A DNA stretch of 64,000 nucleotides from Emticicia sp031378345 (GTDB taxonomy: Bacteria > Bacteroidota > Bacteroidia > Cytophagales > Spirosomataceae). Positions 42,963 to 51,922 of this stretch are shown one piece after another. The position numbers and the translations under genes are program-made. The notes below the pieces were generated by a model. It searched no databases and had not been told where the DNA came from. It saw only the letters and a list, made by a program, of their open reading frames with translations. The stretch is taken from the NCBI GenBank assembly GCA_031378345.1, contig JANNDY010000132.1:72559-136558 (forward strand). The letters are read 5' to 3'. The first letter of the stretch is position 1, and every line of letters starts with the position of its first letter.

Positions 42963-43973
42963 ATGGCAAACAGAAATCGCAAATTACAGGTCTTTGTCTC
43001 TTCAACTTTTATTGATTTACAAGAAGAAAGACAAGCCGCTGTACAAGCGATTTTGAAAGTGGGACATATTCCTGCGGGGATGGAGTTATTTACAGCAGGG
43101 GACGAAAGTCAATGGACTATCATAAAGCGTTGGATTGAGGAATCAGATGTTTATATGCTTTTATTAGAAGGACGTTATGGTTCGATTGAGCCAAAGTCTG
43201 GTAAAAGCTATACTCAGTTGGAATATGAATATGCTTTAGAATTAGGTAAACCATTTTTTGCAATAGTTATAAATGATACTTGGACAGATAGAAAAGCAAA
43301 AAGGAAAGGAGTAAAGATTGAAGATTTTAAAGAAGTCTATAACTTTCAAAAACTAAACGAGTTTAGAGCAACTGTAAAAACTAAAATGGTAAGTTTTGCA
43401 GAAGACTTAAAAGACATTAAGTTGGCAGTTAGTGATAGCTTACACGAAGTTAATAAAAGAGAAAATTTGCAAGGTTGGGTAAAAGCTGATGATACAGATT
43501 TGGGTAAAATTTCGGAAGAATTAGCAAGGTTGAGTAGTGAGAATAGTGAATTAAAGGAAAAAATGGCTGGTTTAAGTGTTGAGGAAAAAATAAATGGAGT
43601 GCCGATAAGCCAATTTGTTGAATTTTTAAAAAATGAAGAAATTACAATATTTGATTATTCTAAACAAAGTATGTCTAATCTAATATTATTTAGTGTTGTA
43701 AAAGATAAAACCGTAGAATACAGAATAGATAATCTTTTAGATATATTTCAAGTGGTTTGTTCTAAACCAAATGTTATTAGTATCCTCGAATTTAACCAAA
43801 ATGTATTTTCCGCAGAAGATGTTCGGTATTTAGTTAATAATGCCCTAAAAGATTTAAAAAACTATGAGTTATTAGACCAAGTTAAATTTCATCAATTAAA
43901 ATCCTCAGGAGCTAAATTATTTTTTTATTTAAAAAATAATAAATCTCAGCAATCACTCGCTTCCAGCGAATGA
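42963..43973 (+). CDS. DUF4062 domain protein (TIR-like fold, possible defence gene)
   Basis: The 336-residue protein begins with the DUF4062 signature KLQVFVSSTFIDLQEERQAA, followed by VYMLLLEGRYGSIE and SYTQLEYEYALELGKP (about residues 5-105). DUF4062 is related to TIR/SLOG-type folds and is often linked to NTPase or defence genes. The remainder has a short coiled coil (about 180-200) and a C-terminal domain that looks like a winged helix. It is the only such gene here, directly after the RAYT/REP unit and before leuC. A lower-GC codon use than leuC suggests transfer. Confidence 0.85.
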   Translation: MANRNRKLQVFVSSTFIDLQEERQAAVQAILKVGHIPAGMELFTAGDESQWTIIKRWIEESDVYMLLLEGRYGSIEPKSGKSYTQLEYEYALELGKPFFAIVINDTWTDRKAKRKGVKIEDFKEVYNFQKLNEFRATVKTKMVSFAEDLKDIKLAVSDSLHEVNKRENLQGWVKADDTDLGKISEELARLSSENSELKEKMAGLSVEEKINGVPISQFVEFLKNEEITIFDYSKQSMSNLILFSVVKDKTVEYRIDNLLDIFQVVCSKPNVISILEFNQNVFSAEDVRYLVNNALKDLKNYELLDQVKFHQLKSSGAKLFFYLKNNKSQQSLASSE

Positions 43974-44032
43974 CGACTATTAAAAAGCTTCCAGCCTAAA
44001 AACAAACAAAACGCATTAAAACAATTAATTAT

Positions 44033-45433
44033 ATGTCAGCACCAAAATCATTATTTGACAAAGTATGGGATGCCCACGTTGTTCGTAAAATCGAAGACGG
44101 CCCCGATGTTTTTCTTATTGACCGCCACTTCATTCACGAAGTAACGAGTCCAGTTGCCTTTTTAGGTCTTGAAAGTCGTGGTTTGGGCGTACTTTTCCCA
44201 AATCGTACATTTGCAACTGCCGACCATAATACACCAACAATCAACCAACATTTACCAGTGCAGGACCCACTTTCGGCAAATCAGTTGAAAGCCTTGGAAA
44301 CTAACTCGGCAAAATACGGCATTTCTCATTGGGGGTTAGGTCACGCAAAAAATGGTATCGTTCACGTAGTAGGACCAGAAAATGGCATTACTCAACCTGG
44401 CATGACCATCGTTTGTGGCGATTCGCATACTTCTACACACGGTGCTTTCGGGGCAATTGCCTTCGGAATTGGTACTTCTGAGGTAGAAATGGTACTTTCT
44501 TCGCAATGTATCATGCAGCCAAAACCAAAGAAAATGCGTGTAACGATTAATGGTAAATTGGGTAAAGCCGTTATGCCAAAAGACGTTACACTTTATATCA
44601 TTGCTCAACTTTCGGCGGCGGGTGCAACTGGCTATTTCTGTGAGTACGCTGGTGATGTTTTTGAAAACATGAGCATGGAAGGACGTATGACGGTTTGTAA
44701 TATGTCAATCGAAATGGGTGCGAGAGGTGGCATGATTGCTCCTGACGAAACTACTTTTGCTTACTTAAAAGGCAGAGAGCAAACACCAAAAGGCGAGGCT
44801 TGGGATAGAGCATTAGCTTACTGGAAAACCCTCAAAACTGATGAAGGTACAGTTTTCGACATGGAATATACTTATAATGCGGCGGACATTGAACCACAAA
44901 TTACTTATGGTACAAACCCAGGACTCGGCACAGGTATTTCGCAAAATATTCCGCAAGCTGCAAACGTACTTGATGGTGCTGCTTCTTATGCAAAATCATT
45001 GAATTATATGGGTTTTGCCGAAAACGAACAAATCATTGGTAAGGCAATTGATTATGTTTTCTTGGGAAGCTGTACCAATGGACGTATCGAAGATTTCCGT
45101 GCTTTTGCGTCAGTTGTGAAAGGTCGCAAAAAAGCTGATAACGTAACGGCTTGGTTGGTTCCAGGGTCGCATATTGTTGAGGCTCAAATCAAAGAAGAAG
45201 GCATTTTGGATATTTTGACCAAAGCAGGTTTTGCTTTGCGTCAACCTGGTTGTTCGGCATGTTTAGCGATGAATGATGATAAAATTCCTGCTGGAAAATA
45301 CGCTGTTTCAACATCAAACCGAAACTTTGAAGGTCGTCAAGGACCAGGTGCAAGAACACTTTTGGCTTCGCCATTAGTAGCTGCTGCTGCCGCTGTAACT
45401 GGTAAAGTTACTGACCCAAGAGAGTTTTTGTAA
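44033..45433 (+). CDS. leuC: 3-isopropylmalate dehydratase large subunit
   Basis: The 466-residue protein carries the [4Fe-4S] cluster that isomerises 2- to 3-isopropylmalate in leucine synthesis, with LeuD as partner. Aconitase-family motifs are present: VCGDSHTSTHGAFG, FLGSCTNGRIEDFRAF and the cluster cysteines in RQPGCSACLAMN. Length is normal. It opens a leucine gene cluster; the usual neighbour leuD is separated from it by a kinase-like gene. Confidence 0.97.
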   Translation: MSAPKSLFDKVWDAHVVRKIEDGPDVFLIDRHFIHEVTSPVAFLGLESRGLGVLFPNRTFATADHNTPTINQHLPVQDPLSANQLKALETNSAKYGISHWGLGHAKNGIVHVVGPENGITQPGMTIVCGDSHTSTHGAFGAIAFGIGTSEVEMVLSSQCIMQPKPKKMRVTINGKLGKAVMPKDVTLYIIAQLSAAGATGYFCEYAGDVFENMSMEGRMTVCNMSIEMGARGGMIAPDETTFAYLKGREQTPKGEAWDRALAYWKTLKTDEGTVFDMEYTYNAADIEPQITYGTNPGLGTGISQNIPQAANVLDGAASYAKSLNYMGFAENEQIIGKAIDYVFLGSCTNGRIEDFRAFASVVKGRKKADNVTAWLVPGSHIVEAQIKEEGILDILTKAGFALRQPGCSACLAMNDDKIPAGKYAVSTSNRNFEGRQGPGARTLLASPLVAAAAAVTGKVTDPREFL

Positions 45434-45446
45434 ATCAAAAAACACT

Positions 45447-45968
45447 ATGGCAAATTATCCTCGAAAGCTATCTTTTGGAGCAAATAACACGGTTGTTGTG
45501 TTGTCGGAAACAGAAGTTGGAAAACTTTTTACCAATGACACACGCTCAGATATTGGCTCCGAGGCCGAAAAAATGAAGTTTTCTAATGAAATAAGCGATT
45601 TAATTGTAAAATTTAATCGCTTAGAATACAACGAGGCACTCAATGCGAATATGCTTGTGATGGAACGCCTTTACCCAATAGACTATCGGTCTTATGAAGT
45701 AGAAATGCGTGAAATTTGGTTTGATGTTTTTGAAGACCAATTAAAAGAATTACATAAAGCTGGATTTGTTCATAATGATTTAAAATGCCCCTCAAATATT
45801 TCAGGAGATAGATTTGATAATATATTTCTAACCACTAAGGGAATTAGACTCATTGATGTCGGTGTTTCAATCTTGAAACATCACGTAGGAGAAAAAATTT
45901 TTCAATCATACATCGAAAATGAATTCAAAGAATTGGCTCATTTTAAAGAATATTTTTTAAACAGATAA
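45447..45968 (+). CDS. Mini protein-kinase-fold protein between leuC and leuD
   Basis: The 173-residue protein shows a compact kinase fold. A short N-lobe has a possible beta-3 Lys (VGKLF, about 27) and an alpha-C Glu (NEIS). A hinge-like LVMERLYP follows. The catalytic loop reads ELHKAGFVHNDLKC (D in HND) and, after a ten-residue insertion, DNIFLTTKGIRLIDVG, where DVG takes the place of DFG. It starts 13 bp after leuC and ends 5 bp before leuD, so it is co-transcribed with both. Such small kinases may phosphorylate protein or small molecules; the target is unknown. Activity is inference. Confidence 0.65.
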   Translation: MANYPRKLSFGANNTVVVLSETEVGKLFTNDTRSDIGSEAEKMKFSNEISDLIVKFNRLEYNEALNANMLVMERLYPIDYRSYEVEMREIWFDVFEDQLKELHKAGFVHNDLKCPSNISGDRFDNIFLTTKGIRLIDVGVSILKHHVGEKIFQSYIENEFKELAHFKEYFLNR

Positions 45969-45973
45969 AAAAA

Positions 45974-46570
45974 ATGGCATACGATAAGTTTACGATACTA
46001 AAAAGCACCGCAGTTCCGATGCCAATCGAAAATGTGGATACTGATCAAATTATTCCTGCACGTTTCTTGAAAGCAACAAGCAGAGTAGATTTCGACAAAA
46101 ACTTATTCAGAGATTGGCGTTATAATAATGACGATTCTCCGAAAGTAGATTTCGTTTTAAACAACCCTATTTACTCAGGAAAAATCCTTGTAGGTGGTCG
46201 TAATTTTGGTAGTGGTTCGAGCCGTGAACACGCCGCTTGGGCGATTTACGATTATGGTTTCCGTTGCGTGGTTTCGAGTTTCTTTGCTGATATTTTCAAA
46301 GGAAACTCATTAAACATCGGAATCTTGCCTGTGCAGGTAAGTGAAGCGTTTTTGGATAAAATTTTCTTAGCTATTGAAGCAGACCCAAAAGCTGAGTTTG
46401 AAATCAATCTTCCTGCCCAAACGATTACTATTTTGCCAACAGACGAACAAGAAAGTTTCGGCATCAACGGCTACAAAAAGAATAACATGATTAATGGCTA
46501 TGATGACATTGATTATTTGCAATCAATGAAGTCCGAAATTGCTGCTTTTGCTGATAAGAGTCTTTATTAA
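45974..46570 (+). CDS. leuD: 3-isopropylmalate dehydratase small subunit
   Basis: The 198-residue protein is the LeuD partner of LeuC, with the conserved NVDTDQIIPARFLK and GGRNFGSGSSREHAAW loops. Length is typical. It follows the mini-kinase gene by 5 bp and is followed by inverted short repeats before the leuA-like gene. Confidence 0.97.
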   Translation: MAYDKFTILKSTAVPMPIENVDTDQIIPARFLKATSRVDFDKNLFRDWRYNNDDSPKVDFVLNNPIYSGKILVGGRNFGSGSSREHAAWAIYDYGFRCVVSSFFADIFKGNSLNIGILPVQVSEAFLDKIFLAIEADPKAEFEINLPAQTITILPTDEQESFGINGYKKNNMINGYDDIDYLQSMKSEIAAFADKSLY

Positions 46571-46573
46571 TTT

Positions 46574-46647
46574 TGAGTGATAGAGTGATAGAATGAGTGA
46601 ATAATTAAAAAAATCACTCATTCGCTCATTCACTCATTCACTCATTG
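46574..46647. repeat. GAGTGAAT/ATTCACTC repeats in inverted orientation
   Basis: GAGTGATAGAGTGATAGAAT and GAGTGAAT at 46574-46603 face CACTCATTCGCTCATTCACT and further CACTCATTC units at 46613-46647, giving a long imperfect hairpin between leuD and the leuA-like gene. The unit matches the repeat at 38034. Confidence 0.7.
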
Positions 46648-46664
46648 AAACATTCGAAATTAAT

Positions 46665-48179
46665 ATGCGACACATAGAAATAATGGATACAACGCTCCGT
46701 GATGGTGAACAAACCAGCGGAGTATCTTTTTCTGCAACCGAAAAGTTGGCTATTGCACAGATGTTGCTCAGTGAAGTAAAAGTCGATAGAATCGAAGTTG
46801 CTTCTGCACGAGTTTCGGATGGTGAATTATTGGCTGTTCAGAAAATAACAAAATGGGCAAAAGAGCATGGTTTTCTTGAAAAAGTAGAGGTTTTGACTTT
46901 CGTTGATGGTGAATCTTCAGTAAATTGGATGCTTCAAGCAGGTGCAAAAGTGATGAATTTATTGACAAAAGGTTCGATGAATCATTTAACACACCAGTTG
47001 AAGAAAACGCCCGAACAACATTTTAGCGAAATCTCGAATGTGATTGCTTTGGCAAAATTAAGGGGCATTAAAACCAACGTTTATCTCGAAGATTGGAGCA
47101 ACGGAATGCGAAATTCACAAGATTATGTGTTTCATTTTCTTGATTTTCTTGTAACACAACCCATCGAACGAGTTTTATTGCCCGATACTTTGGGGGTGCT
47201 TACTCCGCAGGAAACATATAGCTTTTTGCATTCAATTGTGGAGCGATACCCAAATCAGCACTTTGATTTTCATGCACACAACGACTACGATTTAAGCGTA
47301 GCCAATGTCATGGAAGCCATTCGTGCTGGGGTTCAAGGTTTGCATTTGACCGTGAACGGCATGGGCGAACGCACAGGAAATGCTCCTTTATCGAGTGTAA
47401 TTGCGGTTATCAATGATTTCATGCCGGAGGTAACAACCTCGGTTGTTGAGCAATCGCTTTATACGGTTAGCAAGATTGTTGAATCATTTTCTGGCTTTGG
47501 TATTCCTGTCAATAAACCTGTTATTGGCGAAAATGTTTTCACCCAAACAGCAGGAATTCATGCCGATGGAGATAACAAAAACAACCTCTATTTCAATGAT
47601 TTGATGCCCGAACGTTTCGGCAGAACTCGAAAATATGCTCTCGGAAAAACTTCTGGAAAAGCAAATATTGAGAAAAATCTGCAAGAAATGGGTATCACGC
47701 TTACGCAAGATGAAATCAAGAAAGTAACGCAAAGAATCATCGAACTCGGTGATAAAAAAGAAGCTGTTACGAAAGAAGATTTGCCTTATATTATTGCAGA
47801 TATACTTGATAGTGAAGCGATTATCGAACGAGTGCAGGTGATAAATTATGTGATGACTCACTCCAAAAACCTTCGTCCGTCAGTTACTTTGATGGTAAAA
47901 ATTGATGAGGAAGTTTTTGAAGAAAATGCTCAAGGCGATGGTCAGTACGATGCTTTTATGAATGCTTTGAAGAAAATTTATCAGAAAAAGAAAATTGCTC
48001 TTCCAACGTTGACAGATTACGCCGTAAGGATTCCGCCAGGTGGTAAAACCGATGCTCTTTGTGAAACCATTATTAGCTGGGAATGTCCAACGAAAAGTTT
48101 CAAAACTCGTGGATTAGATTGCGACCAAACTGTCTCAGCATTGAAGGCTACTCAGAAGATGCTTAATCTAATAAATTAG
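46665..48179 (+). CDS. 2-isopropylmalate (or citramalate) synthase-like protein
   Basis: The 504-residue protein belongs to the DRE-TIM family: MDTTLRDGEQTSGVSFS at the N-terminus, HFDFHAHNDYDLSVAN metal site, GERTGNAPLS, then ALGKTSGK and a C-terminal LeuA-type regulatory (dimer) domain (about residues 380-500). It condenses acetyl-CoA with a 2-keto acid. Context with leuC, leuD and leuB supports 2-isopropylmalate synthase, but citramalate synthase cannot be excluded from sequence alone. Confidence 0.88.
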   Translation: MRHIEIMDTTLRDGEQTSGVSFSATEKLAIAQMLLSEVKVDRIEVASARVSDGELLAVQKITKWAKEHGFLEKVEVLTFVDGESSVNWMLQAGAKVMNLLTKGSMNHLTHQLKKTPEQHFSEISNVIALAKLRGIKTNVYLEDWSNGMRNSQDYVFHFLDFLVTQPIERVLLPDTLGVLTPQETYSFLHSIVERYPNQHFDFHAHNDYDLSVANVMEAIRAGVQGLHLTVNGMGERTGNAPLSSVIAVINDFMPEVTTSVVEQSLYTVSKIVESFSGFGIPVNKPVIGENVFTQTAGIHADGDNKNNLYFNDLMPERFGRTRKYALGKTSGKANIEKNLQEMGITLTQDEIKKVTQRIIELGDKKEAVTKEDLPYIIADILDSEAIIERVQVINYVMTHSKNLRPSVTLMVKIDEEVFEENAQGDGQYDAFMNALKKIYQKKKIALPTLTDYAVRIPPGGKTDALCETIISWECPTKSFKTRGLDCDQTVSALKATQKMLNLIN

Positions 48180-48207
48180 CCACGAAGGCACTAAGACACC
48201 AACATTT

Positions 48208-48601
48208 ATGAAAGAATATACTCCTGTAACAGAACAAGAGGATTTTATAGGAAAAGCTGTTGTTAATGCGGCTTTCAGAGTTCATAAAGCCCTTGGTCCC
48301 GGACTTCTTGAAAGAGTTTATGAAGTTTGTATGGAATATGAACTCAAAAAAGCGGGTTTTAAAGTAAAAAGACAGGTAGATATTCCAATAATGTACGATA
48401 ATTTAGTCTTTGAGGAAGGCTTACGTTTAGACCTTTTAGTGGAAGATTTAGTCATTGTGGAAATGAAAGCTGTCGATTTAGTGAACCCTGTTTGGCAAGC
48501 ACAAAATGAGTCATTTAAAGCTAACCAATAGAAAATTAGGTTATTTGATAAATTTTAATGTGGCTTTGATTAAAGATGGAATCAAAAGAATAGTAATGTA
48601 A
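48208..48601 (+). pseudogene. GxxExxY-family PDDEXK-like protein, frameshifted
   Basis: The family signature GLLERVY is intact, as is the nuclease-like core (RLDLLVED, then VIVEMKAVD). After WQAQ the frame runs out at TAG 48529-48531. Reading one frame over gives MSHLKLTNRKLGYLINF and then IKDGIKRIV, the family's normal end, stopping at 48601. Removing one A from the AAAA run at 48503-48506 restores a protein of about 130 residues. The lesion is a real mutation or homopolymer error. The gene lies in the leucine cluster next to tandem repeats. Confidence 0.85.
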
Positions 48602-48952
48602 TTCGTGCCACCTAGACTCTAAGGCTCTAATTTTCTTTGTGTCTCTGTGACTTTGTGGCAATAAAAAAACAATTCGTGCCACAAAGACTCTAAGGCTCTA
48701 ATTTTCTTTGTGTCTCCGTGACTTTGTGGTAATAAAAAAACAATTCGTGCCACAGACTCTAAGGCTCTGATTTCCTTTGTGTCTCCGTGACTTTGTGGCA
48801 ATAAAAAAATAATTCGTGCCACTAAGGTACGGAGGCTCTGATTTCCTTTGTGTCTTCGTGACTTTGTGGCAATAAAAAAACAATTCGTGCCACCAAGACT
48901 CTAAGGCTCTAATTTTCTTTGTGTCTTCGTGACTTTGTGGCAATAAAAACCA
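48602..48952. repeat. Five tandem copies of a 71-bp repeat before leuB
   Basis: Units begin ATTCGTGCCAC at 48601, 48672, 48743, 48812 and 48883, so the periods are 71, 71, 69 and 71 bp. Each contains GACTCTAAGGCTCT, then TTTCTTTGTGTCT, CGTGACTTTGTGGCAATAAA. Copies differ by a few bases. A related short piece, GCCACGAAGGCACTAAGACA, follows the leuA-like stop (about 48179). Long minus-strand open frames here are artefacts of the repeat. Confidence 0.92.
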
Positions 48953-48958
48953 AAAAAA

Positions 48959-50029
48959 ATGAAAAAACATATCTTAATAGTGCCAGGAGATGGCATAGGA
49001 CAAGAAGTTACCCAAGTTGGTAAAAAAGTAGTAGAGAAAATCGCTGCAAAATTCGGTCATGAATTCACTTATGACGAAGCACTTATTGGTCACGCTGCTA
49101 TCGAAGCAACGGGCAATCCACTTCCAGATGAAACACTCGTAAAAATGCGTGCATCTGATGCCGTGCTTTTCGGTGCCGTTGGACACCCAAAATACGATAA
49201 TGACCCATCAGCAAAAGTTCGTCCCGAGCAAGGTTTATTGAGAATGCGTAAAGAATTAGGGCTTTATGCCAACCTTCGCCCAATCAAACTTTTTGATGAA
49301 TTATTAGATGCTTCGAGTATCAAACCTGAACTTCTGAAAGGTGCAGATATTCTTTTCTTCCGTGAATTGACAGGTGATGTTTATTTCGGAAAACGTGAAC
49401 GCACAGAAGATGGAAACACCGCCTACGACACAATGATTTATTCAAAATACGAAGTAGAACGCATCGCCCGCAAGGCATTTGATGCAGCTATGACTCGTGG
49501 CAAAAAATTGATGTCAGTTGATAAAGCAAATGTTCTCGAAAGTAGCCGTTTGTGGCGTGAAGTGGTGCTTGAAGTAGCAAAAGACTATCCAGAAGTTGAA
49601 CTTTCGCATCAATTTGTTGATTCGGCTGCCATGCTTTTGATTAAAGACCCACGCAAATTTGACGTAGTAGTAACAGGAAATCTTTTCGGAGATATTTTGA
49701 CTGATGAAGCTTCACAAATTGCAGGTTCGATGGGAATGTTGGCTTCGGCATCTATCGGCGATAGCACAGGCGTTTATGAGCCAATTCATGGTTCGGCACA
49801 TGATATTACAGGCAAAGGCGTTGCCAATCCATTGGCTTCTATTTTGTCGGCAGCTTTGATGTTTGATATTTCGTTTGGCTTAAAAGCTGAGTCTGAGGCG
49901 ATTATCGCTGCCGTAGATGCAACTTTGAAAGCAGGTTTCCGCACTGGAGATATTGCAGATGCTTCTACACCAAAAAATATGATTTTGGGAACAGATGCAA
50001 TGGGCGAGCAAATATTGGCAAGATTATAA
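48959..50029 (+). CDS. leuB: 3-isopropylmalate dehydrogenase
   Basis: The 356-residue NAD-dependent enzyme oxidatively decarboxylates 3-isopropylmalate. Motifs: VPGDGIGQEV at the N-terminus, RELTGDVYFGKRE, DKANVLESSRLWR, VDSAAMLLI and GDILTDEASQIAGSMG, plus GVYEPIHGSAHDI. Length is normal. It lies 5-10 bp after the tandem repeat array, so its transcription from upstream leu genes must pass through the repeats; an own promoter is possible. Confidence 0.97.
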   Translation: MKKHILIVPGDGIGQEVTQVGKKVVEKIAAKFGHEFTYDEALIGHAAIEATGNPLPDETLVKMRASDAVLFGAVGHPKYDNDPSAKVRPEQGLLRMRKELGLYANLRPIKLFDELLDASSIKPELLKGADILFFRELTGDVYFGKRERTEDGNTAYDTMIYSKYEVERIARKAFDAAMTRGKKLMSVDKANVLESSRLWREVVLEVAKDYPEVELSHQFVDSAAMLLIKDPRKFDVVVTGNLFGDILTDEASQIAGSMGMLASASIGDSTGVYEPIHGSAHDITGKGVANPLASILSAALMFDISFGLKAESEAIIAAVDATLKAGFRTGDIADASTPKNMILGTDAMGEQILARL

Positions 50030-50049
50030 AATTATTAGTTTCACAGAAA

Positions 50050-50082
50050 AGGCGGGTTTTTACTCGTCTTTTTTGTTTTCAG
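50050..50082 (+). terminator. Terminator after leuB
   Basis: GGCGGGT / ACTCGTC stem with two G-T pairs, a four-base loop and a T6 tail. Confidence 0.6.
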
Positions 50083-50096
50083 AAAAAAATAATGCG

Positions 50097-50104
50097 TAAT
50101 TTTG
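50097..50104 (+). promoter_or_regulatory. -7 box (TAATTTTG) for ompH-like gene
   Basis: TAATTTTG fits the TAnnTTTG consensus and is 26 bp before the ATG at 50130. Confidence 0.6.
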
Positions 50105-50129
50105 AATAAAAATCACCAAAACCAACCTT

Positions 50130-50705
50130 ATGAAAAAATTAGTTTTTATTGCTATCACCTTAATTATCAGTCAATTAGGTTTTTCTCAAAGCTCGAAAGT
50201 AGCTTCCCCAAGTCCGAAAATTGGCTATGTTTTTGAAGATTATATTTTGCAAAATTCTACTGAAATCAAGAATTTGCAGACTGAAATTGCTGCAAAAAAA
50301 CAAAGTGTAGAAACCCAATTGGCACAAAAAGGCAAAGAATACCAAGAAAAATATGACGATTATCAAGCTGTAATGAAGAATATTACAAATATTACGACCG
50401 AAAGTTTGAATCAAAAACTTAAAACGGTTCAAGAATTAAAAAAGGCAGCCGAAGATTTTCAAACAAATGCTGAGGCGGAATTACAAAAATTGATTCAGGA
50501 AAAATTTGTAGCAATTCGTCAGAAAATTAATGCAACAATCAAGGCTGTAGCTGCCGAAAAAGGCTATAAAATCATTTTCAGAAGAAATGCTGATGCAAAT
50601 AATAATGAATCAAATACCGTCATGCTTTATTCAGCCGATAATGGTAAAGATGACATTTCAGATGCTGTTTTAGTGAAAATGGGGAGTGTTCCGCCGAAAA
50701 AATAA
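50130..50705 (+). CDS. OmpH/Skp-family periplasmic chaperone
   Basis: The 191-residue protein has a signal peptide (LIISQLGFSQ), the start KIGYVFEDYIL typical of OmpH, a long helical hairpin with coiled coils (about residues 45-125) and a C-terminal beta segment. Skp-like trimers hold unfolded outer-membrane proteins during transit. The first mature residues include a short Ser/Pro-rich stretch. Single gene, with a promoter close by. Confidence 0.9.
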   Translation: MKKLVFIAITLIISQLGFSQSSKVASPSPKIGYVFEDYILQNSTEIKNLQTEIAAKKQSVETQLAQKGKEYQEKYDDYQAVMKNITNITTESLNQKLKTVQELKKAAEDFQTNAEAELQKLIQEKFVAIRQKINATIKAVAAEKGYKIIFRRNADANNNESNTVMLYSADNGKDDISDAVLVKMGSVPPKK

Positions 50706-50756
50706 AGCTGAAAATAGCATCAAATCGTTACTTTTTCACCAACAATTCATAGAAAT

Positions 50757-51749
50757 ATGAAAAATATAGAACTATTAAAACTGGAAGGAAAATTAGCAAA
50801 TCAAGAAATAATAGACTTGATAGAGAATGATAGTTACCTAACTAAAAATCAGATTGAAGCAATCATGGCTCTGGGTGAAAGTGGTTTGCAAGATATGCGA
50901 ATCATTATGCAAGCCTACTTAGATAATATTGAAGACATACGAAAATCAGAAAATACCCTTTGTCCCTTTTACCATATTCAGAGTTTTATGACTGATATGA
51001 AAGATGAGCAGAGCTATGATTTGATGATGGATTATGTCAAAAGTGATTATAGTTTGCTTGATGATACTTTTTCAGATTCGATAATGGAAGATTTACCTTC
51101 TTATCATGCTATGTTTCCGCACAGAATGATGGCTATCGAAAAAGAACTTTATAATAAAACTATTTCATGCCAAACAAAAGAATTGATTGTTAACTCCTTA
51201 GTTCAAATTCCCACTATTCATCAAGATGAAAATACTAAGCAGGAGGTTATCGAAATTTTACAAAATCAGCTCAAATTTCTAAGTATTCCCGAAAATAGAA
51301 AAGATTTTGTACCACCACCAAAAAAACATGAATGGACGAATTTAGATTCTTATATAGCTTTTCAAATTCATGATTTATACAATTTAGGGGCGGATGTTCA
51401 GACCGATTATATTAAATCTCTTTTTGAGCAAGAAGCAGTAGATGAAAGTATTTTTGGAACACTCAAAAATTTATTAGCTGAAAAACCTGATGATTATACT
51501 TATTATAATGACATTTTTGAACGTAATAAATCTTGGCAGATAAGTACGGAACGTGATGTGAAATTTGAGCAAGAGTACACCGAAAGACAACGCCAGAAAG
51601 AGTTTTCTCAGAAAATGCAGCTTTTATCGAAGGAATATGGTAGAAATGATAAAGTTTCGGTAAAATATAATGACGGTAAGATACTTACAGATGTTAAATA
51701 TAAAAAAATCGAAGATGATATTCGTGCTGATAAATGCCAAATAATTTAA
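50757..51749 (+). CDS. Cytosolic hypothetical protein, HEAT/DUF1186-like
   Basis: The 330-residue protein has no signal peptide and consists largely of helices, with repeated pairs of acidic and hydrophobic helices that suggest a HEAT-like solenoid (about residues 1-190). The spacing is reminiscent of DUF1186 proteins. The C-terminal 35 residues begin GRNDKVSVKYNDGK and end DKCQII; their position matches that of the zinc-binding SEC-C motif in related proteins but lacks its cysteines. Function unknown. Confidence 0.6.
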   Translation: MKNIELLKLEGKLANQEIIDLIENDSYLTKNQIEAIMALGESGLQDMRIIMQAYLDNIEDIRKSENTLCPFYHIQSFMTDMKDEQSYDLMMDYVKSDYSLLDDTFSDSIMEDLPSYHAMFPHRMMAIEKELYNKTISCQTKELIVNSLVQIPTIHQDENTKQEVIEILQNQLKFLSIPENRKDFVPPPKKHEWTNLDSYIAFQIHDLYNLGADVQTDYIKSLFEQEAVDESIFGTLKNLLAEKPDDYTYYNDIFERNKSWQISTERDVKFEQEYTERQRQKEFSQKMQLLSKEYGRNDKVSVKYNDGKILTDVKYKKIEDDIRADKCQII

Positions 51750-51922
51750 TCAAGTTTGAAGATACGACTTATTTTACATTCAAAAACCTACTAATCAACA
51801 TTAAAAATTCGTTTAATATTAAAGCAACCAATTTACCTGATAACTTCAATAAATGTTAATAAATTAGGCTTTTAAGCACTTAATTATCTACTTTGTACTC
51901 CCTAAACCTAACCTATAAAAAA

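Noticed and set aside
48602..48952. Repeat array considered as CRISPR
   Set aside because: The units are contiguous and about 71 bp long, with no unique spacers of constant length and no cas genes in the window. It is a simple tandem array.
48619..48970. Minus-strand open frames with repeated FFIATKSRRHKG-type sequence
   Set aside because: They exist only because the 71-bp repeat lacks stops in that direction; the product is low-complexity repeat translation without start signals.
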